A DNA stretch of 64,000 nt, from assembly GCA_001839685.1 (NCBI GenBank), contig MLAK01000493.1, forward strand, positions 1-64,000, given 5' to 3'. This document shows positions 1 to 10,700 of the stretch, one piece after another. The notes under the pieces were generated by a model. That model was not told the DNA's origin and ran no database searches. It saw only the letters and a list, made by a program, of their open reading frames with translations. Made by a program: the position numbers and the translations under genes. The DNA comes from Tritrichomonas foetus. Taxonomy: Eukaryota; Parabasalia; Tritrichomonadida; Tritrichomonadidae. Each line of letters starts with the position of its first letter. Position 1 is the stretch's first letter.

Positions 1-574
1 CCTTTCTATTATCAGTTCTGTATGATGTGGCATTGGTATTGACAACTTCGATTAGCTGTTTAATTGATTAGGTATGAAATTAAGATCAATTTAAACAAAA
101 GACGATCACTTTAAACGTATGACTACACCTATCTCTTACTATATGGAAATTGTGAGGCCTATATGGATTTTCAAGACACTGTATTTTGAAAAAACAAAAT
201 TGTATTTTGAAGGAGAAAACGGATAAGAAATTCTATTTCGAAAAGTAAAAAATTTTAATTCGAAAACAGCTGTAATATGAATTAAAATGTATAAACTATA
301 TATATTTCTTTAAAAAAGGCTCTAACAAAAAAACAGATCTAAATATTATATTTAATTTACCCAATTAACTGTCATCATTTTGGGATATAAATATTATTTC
401 ATGTTAGTATTCGAAATAAAGATGAAATAATGCTTTAAAAATCTTCTGAAAAGTACATATTAGAATAGGAAATAAATAACTTTGTTAGTTAACACAAAAT
501 GTCTTAACCAGAGATCACCATGAAAGTTAACAAATTTGAGTTAACCATCATTTAGCTATTAATGATAAGAAGGA
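1..574. other. AT-rich intergenic region, no gene seen
   Basis: No coding sequence is visible here. The only signal is at the right end: an initiator-like TCATTTA at 548-554, whose A lies 25 nt before the ATG of the DnaJ-like gene, and several GTTAAC-type words between 485 and 547 that may be upstream control sequence for that gene. Confidence 0.5.
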
Positions 575-1657
575 ATGTGTGACAATATATTATATGAGGC
601 ACTCGGAGTAGAGAGGAATTCTTCGGTTTATGAAATAAGATCTGCTTATTTAAGAGTTTCTGAAAAGTACAAAGAAGATGCGGATAAGCTCGAATTAATT
701 CGCGCTTCTTATAAAGTTTTAATGAATCCTGATTTACGATTAATTTATGATGAAAGTGGAATTGAAGGATTAAATAAAATTTATGCAGATGAACATCAAA
801 ATCAAAATGATGACACAATTATAGAAGATCCTGATGATGAAGATGAAGATGATATTTTTCATATTCGTGAAGACCCAGTTAAGACTTTTACTGTTGAAGT
901 AACTTTAGAGCAATTATATTTTGGATGCAAAATTCCAATGAATGTTCCTTTAGATTCACATTGTTCTCATTGCAAAGGCACAGGAAATGAATTTGGACAA
1001 CCACATCCAAAATGTCCAAAATGTGGTGGTTCAGGTCATATTTTAATAAATTTATATCCGCGTGCAATGACAATGGCGAAACAAATTTGTGAAAATTGTT
1101 TAGGAAGAGGAGAAATTGAAAATGAATTTTCAATTTGTAGCTGTTGTTATGGAAGAAAAACTGAGAAAAAATATCATAAATTTATCCTATATATTAATCC
1201 AGGAACTAGGGGTGGTGATATCATCAATGTTCCGAATCTTAAAAATGTTAAAATCATTGTTGTTCAAAAAGAACATCATATATTTGAATTACTAGGAAAT
1301 GATTTAATTATTCATAAAAAAATATCGTTTGCGAATGCTTTTCTCGATTCCACATTTCCTATAAAAACAATCAATGGGAAAATCTTGTTAATTAAAAGTG
1401 AAAACTGTGTGATTACTCCAAATTCTTCGTTTGTAATTGAAAGTGAAGGATTTCCTTTGCGCGAAAATCCTCATAAAAAAGGGAATTTGATTGTTGTTTT
1501 TACTGTGGAAATGCCAGATACTTTTGAATTAAGGCCGAACATCGTGAAAGAAATATGCAAGATACAGCCAAGGAAGGATATTACTGTTGAACCGCCAACA
1601 TCTATTCGTGACAAGTTGTATTTTATTGATCTGCCATTTTCTGATGTAAAAATTTAA
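575..1657 (+). CDS. DnaJ (Hsp40) class I-like protein with degenerate J domain
   Basis: The 360-aa product has the order of a class I DnaJ: a J-like domain (about residues 5-70), an acidic linker (about 80-110), a four-repeat zinc-binding domain (CSHCKGTG, CPKCGGSG, CENCLGRG, then CSCCYGRK) and a beta-rich C-terminal substrate-binding region. Family members hand unfolded clients to Hsp70 and stimulate its ATPase. The invariant HPD tripeptide between helices II and III is missing: where YHPDK is expected the sequence reads EKYKEDADK. The usual Gly/Phe-rich linker is also replaced by Asp/Glu. There is no C-terminal CaaX. It may therefore bind clients or zinc without activating Hsp70. The ATG is the first in the ORF and has an initiator-like element 25 nt upstream. 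Family assignment is firm; loss of Hsp70 stimulation is inferred. Confidence 0.88.
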   Translation: MCDNILYEALGVERNSSVYEIRSAYLRVSEKYKEDADKLELIRASYKVLMNPDLRLIYDESGIEGLNKIYADEHQNQNDDTIIEDPDDEDEDDIFHIREDPVKTFTVEVTLEQLYFGCKIPMNVPLDSHCSHCKGTGNEFGQPHPKCPKCGGSGHILINLYPRAMTMAKQICENCLGRGEIENEFSICSCCYGRKTEKKYHKFILYINPGTRGGDIINVPNLKNVKIIVVQKEHHIFELLGNDLIIHKKISFANAFLDSTFPIKTINGKILLIKSENCVITPNSSFVIESEGFPLRENPHKKGNLIVVFTVEMPDTFELRPNIVKEICKIQPRKDITVEPPTSIRDKLYFIDLPFSDVKI

Positions 1658-1893
1658 TTTATCATTTTAGAATTGTTATAAATAAATAATTATATTTTGT
1701 TTGACTTGTTTATATTTTTATATGATTTTGGTAAGATAAATAAATATCGTAGAAATAATAAACAAATATTGTTGAAAGAATAATTTGAAAAAATATATAA
1801 ACAATTTCTTTTTTAATATAGTTTTTAATCATACAAAATTATATTAACAAATAATACTATTATAAAGTAAGTAGGAATCAAAACTTAGCCTAG

Positions 1894-3036
1894 TTAATCT
1901 GATCCTTCATTGATATCAAATAAATCACTACTGATATGAATGCTCATATTGCTGCTCATAATATCAGATTTAGATTCAGGTTTTTCATCTGGAATGTCGA
2001 TTGCCATGTCATCATAACCATCATCACTTTCGTTGAAATCTTCAACAATTTCTTCTTTTCCTCCATTTTGATTATCATTGGTATTATTATCATTATCATC
2101 ATCGAATACATCATCAATATCAACTTCAAAATCATCTTCCATATTATTTTCCTCAATTTTATTATTGTCATCATTGTTATTGTTGTTTTCTTCAATCTCA
2201 ACATCAATCTCAATACTATCATCTTTGTCATCATTTCCATCACTCTTTTGTTCATCCTGTTGATTATTATCATTGTTGCTGTTATCTTCAAATTCAATAT
2301 CAATATCAAGATCATCTTCGAAGTCATCATCAACAACAATTTCTTCTGCTTTATGCTCTTCTTCTTTATTTTCTTCTTCTTTATGTTCTTCCTTTGCTTC
2401 ATTTTTAGTATCATTTTCTTTTGTATTTGGTTGGTCATCATCTGAATCGCTTTGCATGAAAACATCCTCTTGGACTTCATCAACTTGATCTGATTTTTCC
2501 TCTTCAATATTTTCGATTTCATCATCATTAAAATCATCTTCAATATTATTATTTTCTGGATTATGTGTTTTAGGCTCTGTCAAGAATGCGCCAACGCTTT
2601 GTCTCATTGCTTGAGCTAGTGGCAGTTTACCGTCTTCATGATGATTAACGAAAAACTCAACTTGCTCTGTGAAAGAATCCACTTCCATTTCTTGTAACTG
2701 CCCTAAATCATATTCATCAACATCAGTTTCGGGCGGCCTGTCAACTTTAAGAGTTGATTGTTTGAATTCGCTATCAATTACTTTCTTTGTTAATTCGAAT
2801 CGATATTCATCGAGGAAGTTAAATGCAAGTTGATATGCTATATTCCATTTTTCAGAATCCCTGACTTTGATTCTTGCCTGCATTGAAAAGAATTTGGGAT
2901 TCATTGATCCAACAACATGTTTGGAAATTTTTTTCACAAATAATGCTTTAGAGTGATTATTTGCACCGGCATCAAGAACTTTGGGTAATTCTGTCTTCAA
3001 TAATTCAATTTCTTCAGGTGTTAAACCTTTCGACAT
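1894..3036 (-). CDS. Acidic protein with N-terminal LisH-like (FOP/OFD1-type) region
   Basis: The 380-aa product has two parts. Residues 1-150 are mixed and folded-looking and include a LisH-like stretch near 70-90 (AFNFLDEYRFELT, then VIDSEF), set after a helical segment as in the FOP/TON1/OFD1 dimerisation domain of centrosomal and basal-body proteins. Residues 170-350 are low-complexity Asp/Glu/Asn sequence, which probably is disordered. The codon bias of that tail makes long open frames on both strands at 1936-2543; those are shadows. The protein may be a basal-body or cytoskeletal adaptor, but the LisH call is by eye and could be wrong. The start is the first ATG. The gene points away from TOR, with the inverted-repeat segment between them. 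Confidence 0.75.
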   Translation of the reverse strand: MSKGLTPEEIELLKTELPKVLDAGANNHSKALFVKKISKHVVGSMNPKFFSMQARIKVRDSEKWNIAYQLAFNFLDEYRFELTKKVIDSEFKQSTLKVDRPPETDVDEYDLGQLQEMEVDSFTEQVEFFVNHHEDGKLPLAQAMRQSVGAFLTEPKTHNPENNNIEDDFNDDEIENIEEEKSDQVDEVQEDVFMQSDSDDDQPNTKENDTKNEAKEEHKEEENKEEEHKAEEIVVDDDFEDDLDIDIEFEDNSNNDNNQQDEQKSDGNDDKDDSIEIDVEIEENNNNNDDNNKIEENNMEDDFEVDIDDVFDDDNDNNTNDNQNGGKEEIVEDFNESDDGYDDMAIDIPDEKPESKSDIMSSNMSIHISSDLFDINEGSD

Positions 3037-4789
3037 TTTGTGTGATTTTTTATTTTTAAACGGCTTCTCTTTAATCTAAACGGTCATTAAGGGCATAGTT
3101 TAGCAAGAGATGGTTATATTTATATTTTGGCCTTAATTTCTCCATGGATGGTCAAACATTCCAATTAAATAGAAAAATGTAATCCCAAAAACCTGTTCGA
3201 TGTCCTAAATATGATTTTATAGTTTTATTATAGCTGATAAATCTGAAATATCAGTTAAATGTTATCATCATGAGAAATGAAGATTCCATCATCAATTATT
3301 TTTTCGTGGCTGAGAAAGCTCGACGTCAAGTTGTAGACATTCCTATGAATGATTTAAGTTGCCTGCTAACGATTTTTGATAGATGACGATAATGCCGGAA
3401 TAAATTTTTTAAAATTGGTTGTTTAAGTATCCCCAACTGGAAGAAATAAATAATTCTTATATTGTTGCTATGTATTTGTATTTGTATTCTAATGGGTAAT
3501 TAAATTTATTTATTATTATATGCAGAAAATAAATTGGATAAAGATGTTTTAAACAGTCCATTTTTGGGGCCTCACAAATTAAAAATAATCATTTTCTGAA
3601 AAAGTTACCATCAGAAAATTTATATTTGAAATATCTTTTGATATCTAATTAATATAGTGTTAATATTGTAATAAGATATATTATATTATTAGTTAATAGC
3701 TGCATGAGATGTAAAATAATAATATTAATGATTTAAATCAAATTAAATTTATTCTTATTTTATTTTCATTCAATCTTTTTTAGTATAGTCATTATCTATC
3801 TTTCTGAAATTCACAAGATAATTTGATATGTAAAATTTAGGACTTGAAATGTCTGTTACTGGGAAAAATAGGAAACTAATAATTTTTACTAATCATATGA
3901 TTATTTCATTTACTGGTTAACTCTAGATGTAGGGATTGGGTTTATAAAGAGATGCTTTCATGTCTAATGGTTTTTTGATTTGTTTTCGCAATGCTTTTCT
4001 ATATTCGAAGTACTCAGATGAATGATAAAAATTTTTTCTTTGAATAGCATTCAATTTTTTCAATCATTTTCTTCTTTTTTTAATGAATCCACTTTTCACT
4101 CCAATATAATATGCTGAAAAAAATATATCATATAAAACATCAAATATAAAAAGCTATATCAGAATATAATAAAATATTATAGATAAAATAAAAAGATAAT
4201 TCTATTTTATATTTACAAAATATTCTGTTAATTATTTTGTAAATTGTAAACACTTACAAAAAGTTTCAATTTCCCCAAGCATGTCATCCAAAAGTGTGGA
4301 ATAAAAACGAAATAAATTATTATTATGATTTCATCTTTATTAACTACGTCTATATATTCTTTAAACTAAGTTAACAATTGATTTCATAAATTTTCCCCGA
4401 AGATATCGATAAACAACCTATTTCTCTCAAATAAATATAACCATCTCTTGCTAAACTATGCCCTTAAGTAAATTATTCAAATTGTCTTGTATTACCAAAT
4501 ATCAAGTCAAACTAATTATATTCACTTTTACATGACTTATATAGCCTCACGACGAAAAGTGACAAAAATAATAATTATTTTTTGAAAATGAAACAAATAA
4601 ATTCACAAAAAGTTAACCATATATAAATTCAGAAATTTTAAATGACATTTATAAATATTGACTGAATCTATCATCTGGCTATATTTTTCACATCATTTAT
4701 TCACAAATAGAATTGAGTATTGAGAGAATGCAGTTTGTGAAATATCATAGAATAATTTGTGATAGAATATTGAGAATAAATTAACAAAA
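3037..4789. other. Intergenic region containing a 37-bp inverted-repeat pair
   Basis: This 1.75-kb AT-rich stretch between two divergent genes holds no long gene. It contains the inverted-repeat segment 3087-4467, a 38-codon ORF at 3270-3386 with unusually ordinary codons, and an ACCATATATAAAT word at 4616-4628, 174 bp before the TOR ATG. Confidence 0.5.
3087..4467. mobile_element. Candidate non-autonomous transposon with 37-bp terminal inverted repeats
   Basis: Positions 3087-3123 are the exact reverse complement of 4431-4467 (37 of 37 bases). The outer ends read TTAAGGGCATAG at left and CTATGCCCTTAA at right, so TTAA (or TA) lies at both edges, as expected for a piggyBac-like or Tc1/mariner-like target duplication. 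The interior is about 1.3 kb and carries only a 38-codon ORF, so any element would be non-autonomous. An alternative is a duplicated upstream control segment: each copy lies upstream of the neighbouring gene in the same relative orientation (about 50 bp from the LisH gene, about 320 bp from TOR). The inverted repeat is directly seen; the transposon reading is inference. Confidence 0.5.
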
Positions 4790-7700
4790 ATGAATGTTTC
4801 ATCTCTTCCTGTTCCTTCAACATGCGCAGAGATGATTAAAGCTTACGAAGATTACTACCACGTTTTCTATCTCGAGATGGTGAGAATGAGCAATTCAAAC
4901 TTTAATTCGTATGTTCAGAATTATATCGATCTAATCAGACAGATGGTCAAGAGCACATCGCCACCAAACAAGATCAGAGCGGCTATTGGCATTATCTCCC
5001 TTCACGTTTTTGGCTATGATAATTTCGATCAATTAATTCGACTTTTCGATTGCCTTTTACCACAAGTTGATTTGGAATATGTCAAATTTACGAGTTGGTG
5101 TAGTGGAACATTAATTCACCATCCCGGAATAGAACAGTCTCGTTACTTTTCTCATTTATTTGTGAGATTATGTGGCTGGGCATCTTCGAGGGGCAGGCGC
5201 GCACGTTACCTAGCAGCTGCACATATGATAAATGCATTAGCAATAAGTGCTGGAAGTAATGTTGTTGTTTTCTATCCAACATTACAATCAATTATTTGGC
5301 TTCTTGTTTCACATGAGTCATCACAAGTATTGAAAGCAACAGCCGAAGCTGTATATAATTTTGCTATTGCTGTGATTAGATATGCGCGAAGTGATTTTAA
5401 TGAATTTATGACATTTTTCTTTCAGGTTGCTTCAAAATTACTTTCATTTGGTGATTCAATTCGTGCTTATGCAGCCCTTTTATTGTTCAAAGGATTGATT
5501 AACGCATCCCCTGAATTTTTCAATTCTAAATTTTTAATGTTATATTCAATTATTGTTGAAGATGAAGAAGATAAACCACTTTTAGTTCGAAATAGCGCAT
5601 ATCAAGTAATTTGCAGTTTATCACAAGTTGATCCAGTCGGTTTTGTCAACAATTTTGCAGAAGAAGTTCTTGAAAGGACTGATGAATTAATTGTGGAATT
5701 TCCTTCAGAGGTTGTTGAATCACTTTGCTTACTTTTGAGAACAATTCCGGATTTTTTGTTTTCTAGACTAAATGATTTGAGGAAATTTGTTGATGATTTG
5801 GTTTCAATTTCCTTTAGTCCATTTTTATTATTAACAACAATGTTCAAAGCTTTTAAAGAGGCAGTTTTACCACTCGATAATAATTTGATTTATAAATTAA
5901 TTAATTATCCGATAACCGAAGATTTTCAAGAGTTTATAATCACTTCATGCAGTTATTTGAAGTCACCTTCTTTTAATTCTCAATTATCAAAAAGACTTTT
6001 AGAAGAACTCAAAAAAACAAATCCACTTTTAACTTTGAATATCCTTGCAAATGTTCCACCTGAAGTTTTAGTTGATAAAGAAGAATTATTAAAAGCAATT
6101 GATTCAATTTCATCACCAAATCTTCCTACCCGCCAAGCAGCACCAAAAGCAATTTTCAACGTAGCTCGACAATGTGAAAAAGTTTCTTTTAATGAATTAA
6201 TTGAACGTCTTTTTCATGTGGTTTTGTATGATTCGTCACTTGACGTTCGTGCTGCAGCTCTCAATGTTTTATATGAAAATGTAGATAAATCATTTGCATC
6301 TCCAGCAAATATGAAATTTATTCAAGTTTTCGTAAATGATGATGCTGTTACTGTAAGAAGAATTGCTCTTCGAATTTTAGCGAAATTGGTTCCATTTAAT
6401 CCAGTTGGTGTAGCTTCAATTACTCGAAGTGCAATGCTTGATGTATTTTTTGTAATTCGACGAGTTCCAAGCATTCGACAAAGATCTAGAGTGGCTCGAA
6501 TTTTACCTGATTTGGTTCGTGCGTCAGAAAAAACGATTACAGTTTATTCAGAAGGTTTTATGGATGTAGCAATTGAAGCATTTAAAAAACATGATGAAAT
6601 TATGAGAAACAAAGATTATTTTGCCAATTTTCTTGAAGTTAGATCTTACTATAGGTTCCTTATTGGGATCATTAATGCTTTGGCTATTTTAGCACCTTTG
6701 GATCCACCACAAGTTGCCAAGCATGCAGATATTTTAATAGAATTCTTATGCAGTGTTTTAGCACCAGAAAATAATCGAAATTTACTTTTGTCTATTTTAG
6801 ATTTATTATTTGTTCTTTTAAGACCACCTGCATCAAATGTTTTATATAGAGCAAAAGCACCATTAATTATGTCTAGTTGCTCTTCACTTTTGGCAACGAC
6901 AGATTCACGAAAAGAAAGAATGGCACTTTTGAAGGTGATTGGAGCCTTAGGCGTTTTAGAAGTGCATCAAAATAGGTTACCAATTGCAAGAACATCACCA
7001 CCAAATATTGAAGAAAGTATCACAAAACAATTTTTCCATCCAGGTGATAATGAAGACTTCATTGATGATTCTTGGTTGATTCAAGATGAATTACATGAAC
7101 AATATGAAGCTGTTTTTTCGGCAGGCTCAGTTTTAGAAATATTTGCGGATGACACACTTAAAGAGTTTCATGAAGAAGCTGTTCAAGCACTTGTAAATAT
7201 TTTAGCATTACCTAATGTATCGCTGCTTGCCCAATTAGATAGTTTTGTTACACGTCTTCTTGATGTTTTGAGAACTTGCAACATATCAGAATTAAAGACA
7301 TATATGCCACTTTTTGCTACTCTTGTTCAAAACTGTAAAAGTGATATTACACCATTTATTAAAGAAAGTTTGGAAATTATTATTGAAAAGTTCTGTCCTG
7401 AACTTGCTCTGGAATTCATTACAGTAATTTTAGCTTTTTTGAATTCAGTTAAAGATGCTTTTTCGCCTTATGCATCACAAGCAATTTGTTTATTAATCGG
7501 TTGTCTTGATAATTCGAAAACATGTGATGCATATTTATCAAAAAGTGTTTTGAATGCCTTTTCATCATTAGGAATTTATGCGTCAGATCTTTTATATTTA
7601 ATTGTTCCACAAATTTGCGATGCAATTGAATGTGAGCAATCCTTGCCTAAAGTGAGGGTCCTTGCTTTCCAAACTTTATCAAATTTAATGAGATCTGTTG

Positions 7701-10700
7701 ATTTATTCCATTATTTAGGACCAATTATGAGAGCTTTAACGTATGGACTTTTCCATAGTGATGAAAAGACTGTAAGAGCATCATTTGAATTTCTTTATGT
7801 TATTTTAAAGACTCAAGGATCGAATTTTATTAAAAGTGCTGAGCCAGTCATCAATACAATTCGTGTTTGTCATATGGAAACTAAAGAATTAAACGAGATT
7901 ATTAATGATGTTCAAAAAGGAGTTTATTCAGATAGATACAAACCACTCCCAGTATCAAAGAAAGCTACAAAGAAACAAACACGTGCTGCCAATGCTAACA
8001 TTATCTTTTCTGAAGAAGCAATCACAATGAAAGCAATGACACCAAGTATTGGACGTGAACAGCATCTTGAACAATGGCTAACTTCATTTATGCTAACAAT
8101 TATTAACAATTCTCCATCGCCTTCAATTAGAGCCTGTACAACACTTGCTACAAATTATTCACCATTAGCTAATAAATTGTTTTGTGTCGCATTTTTAAGC
8201 TGTTGGAGATTACTTTCTGATAAAGCAAAAAGCCAAATCACAAAATCATTTAGTGATCTTCTTACTGCATCAGGAACTTATGATACTGTTAATCATGAAA
8301 TTATTAGACTTCTGTTCTTTATGGATAAAGTCGAAAAGCCAATTGGAATTGAAATTGAAAGTCTACTTCAATCATCCATTCGTTATGGTGGTGCAGCATT
8401 TGCTCTTCATCTTGTTGATCGAGAATATGAAAATAATCCAGAAGATGTCAAGCGTGCATCATTAATTATTGATCTTTATGCAAGACTTGGAAGTTGGCCA
8501 AATGCAATTGGCACATGGGAAAAATCCAGAATGAAATATTCAACACTTTTTCAAAACCAACTTGAGATTTTAACAAAACTTCGAATGTGGGATCAAGTCG
8601 AACCATCACATCGAGAAAAATTCTTTAGAGTGAAAGATTTTGGTAGTTTTTGTGGATTAACACAAAGTTTGGCATCTTTGGCAAATTGGGAAGAAATTAT
8701 GAAATTTTATGAGACTTTCAAAAATCTCAAAATTCATCAAAAATTACAAGTTTCTTCATATTTCGCAGAAGCAGCAATGAAACTTGGCCAGTGGGATACA
8801 CTAAATGATATTTTACAATATTCTCCTGAAGATTCATTCATTTGTAAAATGATGGCAGCAATGATGGCTTTACATAATCATGAAAACGATTCAGTTGAAA
8901 ACTTCATTGAAGAAGGATTTTCATTAATTGCTTCTCGACCAATTAATTTCATTTCAGATAATCAACAAGTTCATCAAGAAACGATTCTTCAGTGCCAAAA
9001 ACTTGTTGAAATTTTAGAAATGACACATTGGAATAAAAATGAATATCGAGCCCAAATTGAAGAAGTTTGGAATGAACGTCTGAAAACAGCACCTAGAGAT
9101 TTCGATCTTTGGTTTGGAATCCTTTCTAACAGAATCAATTTTACTCGAATCATTGATACAAATTTAATAAAATTCTTCTCCATGAAATCTGCAACGCTTG
9201 GAACTAAACTTCATAATAATGCATTTGAGAGCCTTTTCCCATCATTTCGACTTGATGACACATTAAGTTATGATAATTCCAAATTAATGGATACAATAAA
9301 TTCACCTGATCTTGTAAAAGTTTGCAGTGTTGTAGCACATTGGAACACAGGTGAAAAATCTCGAGCATTAGAAGAAATGGATAGCTTAATTCGCGTTTTA
9401 TCCGGTTCACTTTTACATGAATGTCTTTTTATTTATTCGAATTGGATACTTGATTTTAATAATGATTCTTATGACACACTTCAAACTGCTTATAAATGCT
9501 TGAAAAGAATTATTACTGATACAAGTCCCTCTGGAAAGCCTGTTTACAATGATCCTAGTTCACCAATCGGTGACAACAAGTCAATGATAAGAATGAGGCG
9601 TCATACAAGTGAAACATTAAATGGTTTAATTTTACCTGTTCAAAGTTTCCGTGATTTATTGGCATCATCAACAACCATTAATGTTGAAATTATTCGTAAG
9701 TGGGCTGATGTAAATTTTGCCCTTTCTAATATTGATAAAGGAGGCTCAACAAGTTATGTTACAAATTCAATTGATGGCCTAACAAAATGTATATCAATGA
9801 GGCCAAGCTTTCCAGATATCGTTCTTTTATTAAACATCTTCTTTGAACATGCAGGAAAGTTCGAAGTGTTTAACTCCACTGCACATAAATGTATTGAAAC
9901 ATTACCACCAAAACTTTTATTACAAGCATCACCACAGCTTCTTGTTCAACTTTCACATAATTCACAAAATGTTTCGAATTTTGTCCATGCTATTGTAAAT
10001 GAACTACTAACTGAACATTTCCATGAATTAATATTCTCGATTATTGTACTTACTAAAAGTCCGAATCTAAATCGTTCAATGGCTGCAAATGACATCATTG
10101 ATGAATTCACTGTAACTCATCCACGTGAATATGTTGAAGTTATTTTGATTCGTAAATGTTTACTTAGAGCAGCAGTGACAATGTCTGAAAACATGCTTAC
10201 TTTAGTTTCAGATTCAATTGATCACATCCGCCATAATAAGCTAAATAAGATGCGTACAAAACTTAGTCAAGTTACCAAACTTATCAAACCAGAACGTGCT
10301 AAATGTCCAATGGATCGTGATTTCCAAAAATCGCATCATGATGAAATTCTAAAACTCGAAAAACTTCTTCAAGAAATTTCCTTCAGTACAACCAAAGATA
10401 ACAGCACATCAAACAATATGGTAAATAATATAACTAGTAATAATATGAATTATGATAATACTACAAATAATGTAAATGGTGTTGTTAATGGTGTCACAAG
10501 TTCTAAAGTTGATAATAAAGAATCAAATATCGAAAAATTGTTGGAGTGGTGTAGAAACAATCAGAATATTCTGACTGAAGAGCTAAAAAATATCCGAACA
10601 ATTCAGATGTCTGCTATTTCACCAGAACTTTTCAGGAGAAGTGATTTCCTTTTGTCAGTTTTTGGTACTTACAAGCCATTCAAGCCAGTAAATCGAATCG

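Noticed and set aside
1936..2543. Several long open frames on both strands inside the acidic gene
   Set aside because: They are out-of-frame readings of the GAT/GAA/AAT-rich tail and encode only Ile/Phe, Ser/Leu or Lys/Met low complexity.
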